DNA from: JBAWAP01 sp049589355
Lineage (GTDB): Bacteria; Chloroflexota; Anaerolineae; VGOG01
NCBI GenBank assembly: GCA_049589355.1
Contig: JBAWAP010000301.1
Coordinates: forward strand, 1-34,744
Direction: 5' to 3'
Length of the DNA: 34,744 nucleotides
This document shows, in pieces, positions 1 through 7,506 of this stretch (positions within the stretch are counted from its first letter, which is position 1; every line of letters begins with the position of its first letter). The position numbers and the translations under genes are program-made. The notes below the pieces were generated by a model that saw only the letters and a list, made by a program, of their open reading frames with translations, made no database searches and had not been told where the DNA came from.

Positions 1-2
1 CC

Positions 3-1178
3 CAGGTGGCCTACGCGGGCAAGGCCTGGCTGTCCCTGGCCTGGCTGGATATCCTGGCCGAAGAGAGGCTGGGGCTGGATGTGGTATCGGGCGGTGAGCT
101 GTACCTGGCCCAGCAGGCTGGCTTCCCGCCGGATCGAGTCCACTTCCACGGCAACAACAAGTCGGCTGAGGAGTTGACCCTGGCCCTCGATTGGGGGATG
201 GGCCGCATCGTGGTGGACAACCACCACGAGTTGGAGTTGCTGGATGCGCTGGCCGCCCGGCGAGGGGTGCAGGCCAACGTCTGGTTGAGGCTGTCTCCTG
301 ACATTGACGTCCGTACCCACGTCTACCGCAAGACGGGCCTCCTCGATTCGAAGTTCGGTTTCCCCCTGATCACCGGCGACGCCGCATCGGCGCTGTGCCG
401 GGCCTTGGCCAGCCCCCATCTGATCCCGCTCGGCCTCCACACTCATCTCGGCTCCCTGGTCTACGAGGTCGAGCCCTTCGTGCAGGCCGTGCATGCCATC
501 CTCGATTTCGCCGCCACGATGGCCGACCAGCACGCCTTCGCACTGCGCGAGCTGAGCCCTGGCGGTGGCTGGGGCGTGCCCTACAACGAGGATGATCCAG
601 TGGCTCCCATCGAGCGTTACGTGCGTGCGGTGAGCCTGGCAGTCACTGAGGGCTGTGCCCAACGTGGCCTGCCCCTCCCCAAGCTGATCCTCGAGCCGGG
701 TCGCTCCATCGTCGCCCCGGCCGGGCTGGCCCTGTACACCGTCGGCTCACGCAAGGACATCCCCGGCGTGCGCACTTACGTGTCGGTGGATGGTGGGATG
801 GCCGACAACATCCGCCCGGCTCTGTACGGCAGCCGTTACACGGCCTTGGTCGCTAACAAAGCGGACACAGAGCCGGCCGAGGTGGTGACCGTGGCCGGGA
901 AGTATTGCGAGTCAGGCGACGTCCTCATCAAGGACATCGTTCTGCCCCACACGACCCCCGGCGACCTCCTGGCCATTCCCATGGCCGGTGCATACAATCT
1001 GCCCCTGGCCAGTAACTACAACCTGGCCACCCGGCCGGCGGTGGTGCTGGTCAGAGAGGGGAACGCCCACCTCATCCAGCGACGGGAGACTTTTGGCGAC
1101 CTGATGCGGCGAGAGGTGCGGCTGGCTGCTGACCATGCCGCGGAGCCTGATTCTACGGAGGAGACATGCGTCCCCTGA
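3..1178 (+). CDS. lysA: Diaminopimelate decarboxylase, 5'-truncated by window edge
   Basis: This PLP enzyme of the alanine-racemase fold decarboxylates meso-diaminopimelate to L-lysine, the last step of the DAP pathway in the cytoplasm. The reading frame is open to the left edge, so the true start lies outside. The first visible residues include YAGKAW, where the lysine is the expected PLP Schiff-base residue. Further family motifs follow in order: LDVVSGGE, HGNNKS, LGLHTHLGS, SPGGGWGVPY, EPGRSIVAPAG, CESGDVL and GAYNLPLASNYN. CESGD and the tyrosine of GAYN belong to the active site contributed across the dimer. The 3' end overlaps the next gene by 13 nt, so the two are probably co-translated. 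Related decarboxylases of carboxynorspermidine or arginine are the main alternatives, but the motif set fits LysA best. Confidence 0.92.
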   Translation, partial: QVAYAGKAWLSLAWLDILAEERLGLDVVSGGELYLAQQAGFPPDRVHFHGNNKSAEELTLALDWGMGRIVVDNHHELELLDALAARRGVQANVWLRLSPDIDVRTHVYRKTGLLDSKFGFPLITGDAASALCRALASPHLIPLGLHTHLGSLVYEVEPFVQAVHAILDFAATMADQHAFALRELSPGGGWGVPYNEDDPVAPIERYVRAVSLAVTEGCAQRGLPLPKLILEPGRSIVAPAGLALYTVGSRKDIPGVRTYVSVDGGMADNIRPALYGSRYTALVANKADTEPAEVVTVAGKYCESGDVLIKDIVLPHTTPGDLLAIPMAGAYNLPLASNYNLATRPAVVLVREGNAHLIQRRETFGDLMRREVRLAADHAAEPDSTEETCVP

Positions 1179-1879
1179 TTGGCTTGACCACCTGGCGGAG
1201 CCCTCGCCCGCCGAACCGCTTTCACTACGCGGTCAGCTCCGAGTACGTGGCTGCGGTTGAGGAAGTGGGCGGCATCGCCGTTACCCTGCCAGCGCAACCC
1301 AAGGCTTTGTCTGAGGTGATCGCCGCCCTCGACGCCCTGATTCTGACCGGAGGCGGGGACGTAGACCCGGTTCACTACGGCCAATCGTTGCACCCGGCCA
1401 CGCGCAGCATAGATCCTGACCGCGATCGCTTTGAGCTAGACCTGACACGGATGGCCGTCGAGCATGGGCTGCCGCTTCTGGGGATTTGCCGGGGCATCCA
1501 GGTGCTCAATGTGGCCCTGGGAGGGACCTTGATTCAAGATGTCCCTGACCAGGTGCCAGCAGCCCTGGTCCACCAAACCCCCGAGGACGCTCCCATTGCT
1601 ATTCACCACGTGCGTCTCCAACCAAACAGCCGCCTGGCAGCCCTGATACAGTGCACGGACCTGCTGACCAACTCGGCTCATCACCAGGCCATCCAGTCGC
1701 TTGCGCCGGCTCTACGGTCGGTGGGGTGGTCCCAGGACGGTGTTGTGGAGGCTGTGGAGAGCACGGATCAGGCTTTCGTCGTCGGCGTGCAGTGGCATCC
1801 TGAGCTCCTGTTCCGGGACGCTGCAACGCATCGTCGCCTGTTCGCGGGCCTCGTCGAGGCCTGTGCCAATCGAGCGTAG
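1166..1879 (+). CDS. Peptidase C26 / gamma-glutamyl-GABA hydrolase-like class I amidotransferase
   Basis: The 237-residue protein has the class-I glutamine amidotransferase fold used by PuuD-type gamma-glutamyl hydrolases. The nucleophile elbow GICRG places Cys108, and QWHPE near the end gives His211 and Glu213, completing the triad. LTGGGDVDP around residues 60-68 is the characteristic oxyanion-side loop. There is no signal peptide, so it should be cytoplasmic. It starts at an ATG inside the end of lysA (13-nt overlap), which implies coupling with lysine or amino-acid metabolism. The natural substrate cannot be told from sequence: gamma-glutamyl-GABA, another gamma-glutamyl amide, or a peptide are all possible. 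Confidence 0.88.
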   Translation: MRPLIGLTTWRSPRPPNRFHYAVSSEYVAAVEEVGGIAVTLPAQPKALSEVIAALDALILTGGGDVDPVHYGQSLHPATRSIDPDRDRFELDLTRMAVEHGLPLLGICRGIQVLNVALGGTLIQDVPDQVPAALVHQTPEDAPIAIHHVRLQPNSRLAALIQCTDLLTNSAHHQAIQSLAPALRSVGWSQDGVVEAVESTDQAFVVGVQWHPELLFRDAATHRRLFAGLVEACANRA

Positions 1880-1915
1880 AGACCGATATTAGGCAGGGTG
1901 GCCTAAAGAGGTGTC

Positions 1916-2037
1916 GTAACTGCTCAGTCTTGGCAGATTTGGACGCTTTTGGTGTCACCCTGAGCGAAGCGAAGGGTCTCGTTCTTCGCACAAACGAGAT
2001 TCTTCGCTTCGCTCAGAATGACAGGCTGAGCAGTTAC
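1916..2037. mobile_element. MITE copy 1 (TIR GTAACTGCTCAG, 8-bp TSD)
   Basis: A 122-bp non-coding element begins with GTAACTGCTCAG (1916-1927) and ends with its exact reverse complement CTGAGCAGTTAC (2026-2037). It is flanked by the perfect direct repeat GAGGTGTC at 1908-1915 and 2038-2045, the expected mark of transposition. Inside lies a second palindrome, with arms TGTCACCCTGAGCGAAGCG and the complement of TGTCATTCTGAGCGAAGCG. No reading frame for a transposase is present, so it must be moved in trans. Confidence 0.9.
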
Positions 2038-2041
2038 GAGG

Positions 2042-2189
2042 TGTCACACTGATTTCCCTAGAAGCCGTTTTGGGCGGTCAAACTGGCAAGTATTCCGAGC
2101 GCAGATGTGCCGATTTCACGCTCGTTTTTGCCTGAATTGCGCGGCGAATACTTGCCAGCCCAAAGTGCTTGCGGGAAATCGATGTGTCA
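2042..2189. repeat. 148-bp imperfect palindrome
   Basis: The outer arms include GATTTCCC (2051-2058) and GGGAAATC (2173-2180). The inner arms are a perfect 13-bp pair, CTGGCAAGTATTC (2083-2095) and GAATACTTGCCAG (2146-2158). The left edge overlaps the right target duplication of MITE copy 1, so the MITE landed at the border of this older palindrome. No coding potential was seen. Confidence 0.7.
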
Positions 2190-2280
2190 ATACTATTGAG
2201 CCATCGGCGTGATTGCTCAGGTTGAGCTGGTCGAGTGGGGTAGCCTGCTGCCGCGCATGTTCGGCTACAGATTCGATGCT
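2188..2280 (+). pseudogene. Fragment of a family-5 solute-binding protein gene
   Basis: Read in frame, this stretch gives QYY-stop-AIGVIAQVELVEWG followed by SLLPRMFGYRFDA. It matches residues of the intact solute-binding protein at 9269-11023 (QYYRAIGVAVQVELVEWG, then NLLQRMFSHRFDA). Nucleotide identity to 10600-10687 is high by eye. An arginine codon has become TGA, and the similarity stops abruptly on both sides. It is therefore a dead remnant of a paralogous gene, bounded on the left by the 2042-2189 palindrome. Confidence 0.75.
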
Positions 2281-2365
2281 GCAACCCCGGCTTGGTGTGG
2301 ATGATCACAATCTGTGGAGCAAGCTTGCTTCCCAAGCGCTGTAAGTAGTGGGTGTGAATCGGCAT

Positions 2366-2394
2366 TTGACTTTTGTAGCTTTTATTGGTAAAAT
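2366..2394 (+). promoter_or_regulatory. Sigma-70-like promoter candidate upstream of the ABC lipoprotein gene
   Basis: TTGACT (2366-2371) and TAAAAT (2389-2394) are separated by 17 bp in a locally AT-rich stretch. The next gene starts at 2821, so the leader would be about 420 nt and would include the 2563-2709 palindrome. The spacing and boxes are good, but the long leader leaves the assignment open. Confidence 0.4.
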
Positions 2395-2562
2395 ACGATC
2401 TATCTTGAGTAATGAACCTTTTACCCATCTTATGAGTATGATAAGCGGGATAGTGTTTCTAAGTTGATTAGAAACGGAGCTAACGCACTTTAACAACATA
2501 GAGGTAATCCATCAGGCCATTTCCTGGACAGAAAGGTTATTTTTCCAAGAGCAGGCATCACA

Positions 2563-2709
2563 GGACTTTGGACAAAACCGCGACGGCAGTCAGAAACCCG
2601 TTTTCTCGCACCAGAATGCCATCTGCACTTGCCTGAAACAAGCTGATTCAGTTAGATCTCGGTGGCGAAGTTGTCAGAAAACGGGTTTCTAAGGCTTTGT
2701 CCAAAGTCC
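2563..2709. repeat. Palindromic element, AGAAACC-type family
   Basis: The arms are GGACTTTGGACAAA (2563-2576) with its complement ending at 2709, and AGAAACCCGTTTTCT (2592-2606) with AGAAAACGGGTTTCT (2676-2690). GCATCA occurs just outside both ends (2555-2560 and 2712-2717) and may be a short target duplication. The same arm pattern, TTGGAC..TTGGACAAA then CAGAAACC, recurs at 6203-6379. It lies directly upstream of the ribosome-binding region of the next gene and would form a large hairpin in the leader RNA. Confidence 0.65.
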
Positions 2710-2820
2710 AAGCATCAGGAGAGGAGGTGATAAAGCGGGACCAGAAAGATAGGGGCAGAGGGGACCTCCGCCCCCAGGTTGATTCGCATCTCTTAACACA
2801 AACAAACTAAGGAGGAGAAA

Positions 2821-4620
2821 ATGCTTAGCAACAAGAAATGGATGACCTTGATTGCCTTGGTGGCGATAGCCATCATGATACTCCCGGCCTGCGCTCCGCC
2901 GGCGACTCCTGAGGTGATCGTCAAGGAGGTGCCCGTCGAGAAGAGGGTCGTCGAGACCGTGGTGGTCGAGAAGGAAGTGCCTGTTGAGAAAGAGGTGGTC
3001 AAGGAAGTGGAAGTGACCAAGGAGGTGGTCAAGGAAGTGGAAGTGGTGGTCACCGCCACCCCTGAGCCGATCACGGTCTCCAAGGGCGGCACGGTCATCG
3101 AGAGTACCTTCGCCGACGCCGAGATCCTGAACCCCATCCTTTCCGTTGACACTTCCTCAGGTTTTGTAATCGCGTATCTATTCAACGCCCTGGTTCGGAA
3201 CGATCCGGACACCCTCCTCACTGTCCCCGACCTGGCCGAGAGGTGGGAAGTTGCCGAAGACGAAAAGACCTGGACGTACTACCTGCGCAAGGACGTCAAG
3301 TGGCACGATGGCGAGCCGTTCACCGCATACGACGTCGAGTTCACCTATGAGATGATGCTGAACGAAGACGTCAACTCCCCACGCCGGTCCGAGTTTGCCG
3401 ACCTCCTGACCCCAGAACAGATCGTCGTCCTGGACGATTATACCATCCAGTTCCAACTCAACAACGTGGATGCCACGTGGCTGTGCTGCAAGGACATCTA
3501 TGGCATCATCCCCAAGCACATCCTGGGCGACCTGACCCCCGAAGAGTTCAACGCGGCCGAGTTCAACACCCTGGCACCTGTCGGCACCGGGCCTTTCAAG
3601 TTCCGCGAGTGGGTCAAGGACGACCACGTGGCCCTGGTTGCGAACCCGGATTATTTCAAGGGCGCGCCGAACCTGGACTTCATCTACTTCAAGGTCGTGG
3701 AGAACCAGACGGTGCAGTTCGCCCAGCTTCAGACCGGTGAGGTGGACTTTGCCGGTGTGACGGCCGCGCTGTGGGAAGAGGCACAGAAGCAGGAGAACCT
3801 CGATTGTAAGGCCTACCCTGTGTTTAACTTCAACTTCTACACCTACCAGATGGATCCGGAAAAGTCGCCGCTCTTCCTGGACGTGCGTACCCGCCGGGCG
3901 CTGCTCTACGCGCTGGACCGCCAGGCGATAGTGGACAGCATCGCCATGGGGCTGGGTGAGGTGGCCCATTCTTGCGTGCCACCCATCTCCTGGGCTTACA
4001 ACCCGGACAACGAGCCTCGCTACGACTACAACCCCGAAAAGGCCAAGGAATTGCTGGAGGAGGCCGGCTGGAAAGACGAGAACGGCGACGGCATCCGCGA
4101 GGCCCACGGCGTCCAGGGCGTCGAGGACGGCACCCCGTTCTCCTTCGAGCTCAACACCAACGCCGGAAACGTGGAGCGCGAGCAGTTGATTCAGTCCATG
4201 CAGCAGTACTGGGCCGACGTGGGTGTAGACGCGAAGCCGGCTCCTATCGAGTGGAACGCGCTCCTGGCCAAGCTGACCGAGAGCTATGACTACCAGGTGA
4301 TTATGGTCGGCTTTGCCTGGGACATTGACCCCGACCAGAAGACGATGTGGTACACCGAGTCCTACGGCGGCGGCTTCAACATGAACAAGTACTCGAATCC
4401 TGAGCTGGACAAGATCCTGGAAGATGCCCTGCTGACGACGGACCAGGAGAAGCGCAAAGCGTACTACTTTGAGATGCAGCGCATCGTGGCCGAGGACGTG
4501 CCGTCGCCTATCCTCTACTTCCGCCAGGCTACGGATTGTTGGAACAAGCGGCTGCACGAGTACAACCCCAACGCCGTTGACATCAGATGGAACTCGTACC
4601 AATGGTGGGTGGAAAGGTAG
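2821..4620 (+). CDS. ABC transporter solute-binding lipoprotein, family 5 (peptide/nickel type)
   Basis: This 599-residue lipoprotein captures a ligand outside the membrane for a Dpp/Opp/Nik-type importer. The signal peptide ends in the lipobox LPAC (Cys24). It is followed by a charged low-complexity linker of repeated VEKE/VVKEVEV units (about residues 31-78), a style common in Chloroflexota. Family-5 hallmarks follow: GGTVIES, LNPILSVDTSSG, DLAERWEVAEDEKTWTYYLR, KWHDGEPFTAYDVEFTYE, GTGPFKF and LDRQAIVDSIAMGLGE. AAGGAGGAGAA just before the ATG is a strong Shine-Dalgarno and fixes the start. A clear terminator follows. The permeases begin about 560 nt downstream, beyond a MITE. The ligand is unknown; oligopeptides or other small solutes are likely. 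Confidence 0.93.
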   Translation: MLSNKKWMTLIALVAIAIMILPACAPPATPEVIVKEVPVEKRVVETVVVEKEVPVEKEVVKEVEVTKEVVKEVEVVVTATPEPITVSKGGTVIESTFADAEILNPILSVDTSSGFVIAYLFNALVRNDPDTLLTVPDLAERWEVAEDEKTWTYYLRKDVKWHDGEPFTAYDVEFTYEMMLNEDVNSPRRSEFADLLTPEQIVVLDDYTIQFQLNNVDATWLCCKDIYGIIPKHILGDLTPEEFNAAEFNTLAPVGTGPFKFREWVKDDHVALVANPDYFKGAPNLDFIYFKVVENQTVQFAQLQTGEVDFAGVTAALWEEAQKQENLDCKAYPVFNFNFYTYQMDPEKSPLFLDVRTRRALLYALDRQAIVDSIAMGLGEVAHSCVPPISWAYNPDNEPRYDYNPEKAKELLEEAGWKDENGDGIREAHGVQGVEDGTPFSFELNTNAGNVEREQLIQSMQQYWADVGVDAKPAPIEWNALLAKLTESYDYQVIMVGFAWDIDPDQKTMWYTESYGGGFNMNKYSNPELDKILEDALLTTDQEKRKAYYFEMQRIVAEDVPSPILYFRQATDCWNKRLHEYNPNAVDIRWNSYQWWVER

Positions 4621-4689
4621 GCCGTTGAAAAGGGACCGTGTCTGAAACAACATTGAGTTGCAGGACACTGTTGCCTTGAGGCTCGACCA

Positions 4690-4724
4690 GGGGCTGGGGC
4701 ACGCCCGACGCCCCAGCCCCTTTT
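4690..4724 (+). terminator. Rho-independent terminator after the lipoprotein gene
   Basis: A perfect 11-bp GC stem, GGGGCTGGGGC (4690-4700) and GCCCCAGCCCC (4710-4720), has a 9-nt loop and is followed by TTTT. It lies 70 nt after the stop codon of the solute-binding protein gene. It may let that protein be made in excess over the permeases. Confidence 0.85.
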
Positions 4725-4800
4725 GTACTTACGCCTTTTTCCCTGCCCCCCGACGACTGATGAAGTTTAAGAATTTAATCAGGTAACCGCGGGCAGGCTT

Positions 4801-4846
4801 GCATAGCAATACTACAGCTTGGAAAGCTGTAGTTTGGGTCACTATG
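4801..4846. repeat. Small hairpin repeat (ACTACAGCTTGGAAAGCTGTAGT)
   Basis: The core hairpin at 4811-4833 pairs ACTACAGCTT with AAGCTGTAGT. It is enclosed by GCATAG (4801-4806) and CTATGC near 4841-4846. A near-identical core, with ACACCTT in place of ACAGCTT, occurs at 34234-34256. The rest of the 4741-4974 interval holds only a loose CCTGCCC/GGGCAGG pair and a CTACAC/GTGTAG hairpin; no gene was seen. Confidence 0.6.
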
Positions 4847-4974
4847 CACCGTCAAACAGACCGTTCACTGCCCAATCTACACTATTCCATGGTGTAGTGT
4901 CAGTTTACCTAACCGCCACCCCAGTACCCGATTATTCTCTGAAAGCTCATAAGTCGTCACTACGAGCCCAAAAC

Positions 4975-5134
4975 GTAACTGCTCAGCCCATGTCATTGCG
5001 AGGAGCGTTCCTTCGGCTTCGCTCAGGATAGGTTTTTGCGACGAAGCAATCTCCTCCTTGCGGCTTGGGGATTGCTTCGCTTCCCCTTCGCTCTGCTCAG
5101 GGCTTCGGCTCGCAATGACAGCCTGAGTAGTCAC
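4975..5134. mobile_element. MITE copy 2 (TIR GTAACTGCTCAG, 8-bp TSD)
   Basis: This 160-bp element starts with GTAACTGCTCAG (4975-4986) and ends with CTGAGTAGTCAC (5123-5134), two mismatches from a perfect inverted repeat. Both sides carry the exact direct repeat CCCAAAAC (4967-4974 and 5135-5142). The interior is a different long palindrome, opening with TGTCATTGCGAGGAGCG and closing with CTCGCAATGACA. It separates the lipoprotein terminator from the permease genes and ends 45 nt before the first permease. Confidence 0.9.
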
Positions 5135-5179
5135 CCCAAAACGCCAATGTCCAGTAGATAGAAAGTGAGGTGAGAGGCT

Positions 5180-6163
5180 ATGGGGCGGTTTCTTTTCCGT
5201 CGTATCTTGCAGTCCATCCCGGTCTTTATTGTCATCACCATCATCACCTTTGCCCTGATCCACGCCATTCCTGGGGGCCCGACGGCCCGCCTGGAGCTGG
5301 ACATGGACATCAAACCGGAGGACATCGCTCGTATCAAGGCCAACATGGGCCTAGACAAGCCCGTGTGGATGCAATACCTTATCTGGATGGGAGTAGCACC
5401 GAACAGCCAGAGGGAGTTTAGCGGCCTACTCCAGGGTGACCTGGGCATTTCCTACATTGACCAGACCCCGGTCAGCAGGAATGTTATGAGTCGCTTGCCC
5501 AATACGTTAATTCTCAGTATCACTGCTCTTGTCATCAGCCTGGGCCTGGCGCTGCCGACGGGCGTCTGGTCGGCAGTGAAGCAATATTCGCTGTTTGACA
5601 ACGTTTCTACTGTGCTCAGTACAGCCGGCGTTTCGATCCCCGCCTTCTGGTTTGGTCTGATTGCCATCTTGCTCTTTTCGGTCAAGTTGCGCTGGCTGCC
5701 TTCCGGCGGCATGTATACGTTGGGTCAGGAGAAGAGCCTGGTTGATTCGCTTAAGCATCTGATCATGCCGGCCTCTATCCTGTCCATCCTGCAGGTCGCC
5801 AGTTGGAACCGCTACATCCGGGCCAGTATGTTGGAGGTGATCCGCCAGGATTACGTGCGCACCGCTCGGGCCAAGGGGTTGAGGGAAAGAGCGGTCATCA
5901 TGGTTCATACCCTGCGCAACGCGCTCATTCCAGTGGCCACCCTGCTGGGGCTATCGTTGCCGAATCTGGTCGGCGGAGCGATAGTCACCGAGACGATCTT
6001 TGGCTGGCCGGGCATGGGGCGGCTGGCTTTCCACGCTGCGACCAAGCGGGATTATCCCATTATCATGGGTGCCCTGGTGATGAGCACGGTGTTGGTCATC
6101 CTGGGCAACCTGCTGGCTGATGTCACCTACGGCTTCCTGGATCCTCGGATCAAAACCGAGTAA
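5180..6163 (+). CDS. ABC transporter permease, DppB/OppB type
   Basis: This 327-residue integral membrane protein forms half of the translocation pore of a peptide/nickel-class importer. The N-terminal MGRFLFRRILQSIPVFIVIT is the first helix typical of DppB. A long periplasmic-side loop follows, with GDLGISY around residues 90-96 as a family signature. The cytoplasmic EAA loop, where the ATPase docks, is seen as ARAKGLRERAVIMVHTLRNAL. The C-terminal FGWPGMGRLA and FLDPRIK are typical. GAGGTGAGAGGCT precedes the ATG. It forms a pair with the DppC-type gene 250 nt downstream. Confidence 0.93.
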   Translation: MGRFLFRRILQSIPVFIVITIITFALIHAIPGGPTARLELDMDIKPEDIARIKANMGLDKPVWMQYLIWMGVAPNSQREFSGLLQGDLGISYIDQTPVSRNVMSRLPNTLILSITALVISLGLALPTGVWSAVKQYSLFDNVSTVLSTAGVSIPAFWFGLIAILLFSVKLRWLPSGGMYTLGQEKSLVDSLKHLIMPASILSILQVASWNRYIRASMLEVIRQDYVRTARAKGLRERAVIMVHTLRNALIPVATLLGLSLPNLVGGAIVTETIFGWPGMGRLAFHAATKRDYPIIMGALVMSTVLVILGNLLADVTYGFLDPRIKTE

Positions 6164-6202
6164 CCATCAAACGGTGGACGTCACATTTGAAACCCCTTTC
6201 TC

Positions 6203-6379
6203 TTGGACATTGGACAAATCTGGGAGAGCGGCCAGAAACCAGGTTTTTAGAATCCTTTGCATCCAAGACGGGCCAATTGTGGGGGCTTTTGGCGCCCCAA
6301 GCAGTGCCCTTTGGTGAAAAACCCTTCGGGCTGAGCCTCAGGACGAAGCCTGGTTTCTCTCACTTTATCCCAATTCCAG
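6203..6379. repeat. Palindromic element, AGAAACC-type family
   Basis: The spacer between the two permease genes (6164-6413) is mostly this element. The left arm has TTGGACATTGGACAAA and then AGAAACCAGGTTTTT (6234-6248). The right arm has AAGCCTGGTTTCT (6346-6358) and then TTTATCCCAATTCCA. The arm order matches the element at 2563-2709. A GGGGC..GCCCC hairpin sits in the middle. The target duplication is not clear. As a hairpin in the mRNA it could tune expression of the second permease relative to the first. Confidence 0.6.
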
Positions 6380-6413
6380 TTTCTTACAGGTCGGAAGGAT
6401 TAGGGGGAGCACT

Positions 6414-7379
6414 ATGGTCTCTCGCGATAAACCACTCGAGGGAACTCCAAGCACAGCACGGGAGAGAGCCGCGGCTGATCTGAGGTTGTGGGAGGAACGG
6501 AAAACACCCGGCCTCATGACAATGGCCTGGCAACGCTTTCGGCGGGATAGACTGGCGATGGTAGGCGGGGCCATTATGATCATCTTGATCCTGGCAGCCA
6601 TTGGTGCGCCGCTTTTGTCCAAATACATCACCCATTACACTCCACAAAAGATCGAATTGGGCAGCACCCTCAAGCCGATGGGCTACCAAAAGTCTCCCAA
6701 CCTTCCCGTCCATGTGCTGGGCACCGATGAACTGGGGCGCGATGTGTTTACCCGCATCATCTATGGCTGCCGTGTCTCCCTCTACATCTCGTTTCTGACC
6801 GTGCTGGTCTCGCTGACCGTCGGCACGCTCGTCGGGGCAACATCTGGCTTTTACGGAGGCGTGATTGACAACTTGCTGATGCGTTTTGTGGACATCGTCT
6901 ATGCCATTCCTGGCCTGTTTCTGTTGATTCTCATCGCCGTGGTGTTCCGTCCCGGCGTGACCGGCATGGCGTTTGTGCTGGCCTCGCTGAGTTGGATCGG
7001 TGTGTCACGACTGGTACGAGGCGAATTCCTCTCTCTCAAGGCGCGGGACTTTGTGGACGCGGCCCGGGTCGTAGGGGCTGGCAACACTCGCCTCATCTTG
7101 CGGCACATTCTGCCCAATGCCACTTCGCCCATCATCGTCGCGGCCTCGCTGGCCATCGGCAACGTGATCCTCACCGAGACGGCGTTGAGCTTCCTGGGCA
7201 TGGGGGTGCAGCCACCGACACCCAGTTGGGGCAACATGCTCACTAACGCGCAGCAGTATCTCTATCGCGCGCCGCACTTGATTGTGATTCCCGGTGTCTT
7301 TATCTTTATTACCGTACTGGCCGGCAATCTGATGGGCAACGGCCTGCGAGATGCGCTGGACCCAAGGTTGAGAGAGTGA
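6414..7379 (+). CDS. ABC transporter permease, DppC/OppC type
   Basis: This 321-residue permease is the partner of the DppB-type protein. The cytoplasmic N-terminus ends in MAWQRFRRDRLAMVGGAIM, the usual OppC_N segment leading into helix 1. HVLGTDELGRDVFTRIIYG is a strong DppC signature. The ATPase-contact loop reads DAARVVGAGNTRLILRHILPN. TETALSFLGMGVQPPTPSWG and the final GLRDALDPRLR are equally diagnostic. GGGGGAG lies just before the ATG. A terminator-like hairpin follows. No ATPase gene follows in the window. Confidence 0.94.
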   Translation: MVSRDKPLEGTPSTARERAAADLRLWEERKTPGLMTMAWQRFRRDRLAMVGGAIMIILILAAIGAPLLSKYITHYTPQKIELGSTLKPMGYQKSPNLPVHVLGTDELGRDVFTRIIYGCRVSLYISFLTVLVSLTVGTLVGATSGFYGGVIDNLLMRFVDIVYAIPGLFLLILIAVVFRPGVTGMAFVLASLSWIGVSRLVRGEFLSLKARDFVDAARVVGAGNTRLILRHILPNATSPIIVAASLAIGNVILTETALSFLGMGVQPPTPSWGNMLTNAQQYLYRAPHLIVIPGVFIFITVLAGNLMGNGLRDALDPRLRE

Positions 7380-7408
7380 CGCCCACTGACGTGTGTCGTT
7401 TGGATGAG

Positions 7409-7447
7409 AACCTTCTGGTCGCATAAGCGTGGCTGGAAGGTTTTTTT
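7409..7447 (+). terminator. Terminator-like hairpin after the DppC-type gene
   Basis: AACCTTC (7409-7415) pairs with GAAGGTT (7436-7442), and a run of seven T ends at 7447. The loop is long (20 nt) and the stem only 7 bp, so termination may be partial. Some read-through into the next gene is possible. Confidence 0.55.
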
Positions 7448-7506
7448 CCTCTCGTAGCTTGAGGAGGCTGTACTGTGCTCACTGTCGTCGTTACAGGGAG
7501 GAGAGT

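Noticed and set aside
2305..2560. Possible gene in the AT-richer stretch before the first lipoprotein gene
   Set aside because: Only short frames without ribosome-binding sites; the stretch is better explained by a promoter and spacer.
2793..3221. A minus-strand frame rich in Thr/Ser repeats
   Set aside because: It is the complement of the Val-Glu-Lys linker of the lipoprotein, so the repeats are secondary to that coding sequence.
3178..4668. A 496-codon open frame on the minus strand
   Set aside because: It lies wholly antisense to the solute-binding protein gene, has a composition expected from the complement of a GC-biased gene, and shows no motif or ribosome-binding site.
4877..5263. 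A 128-codon minus-strand frame across MITE copy 2
   Set aside because: It arises from translating the palindrome and the antisense of the permease start; no ribosome-binding site was seen.
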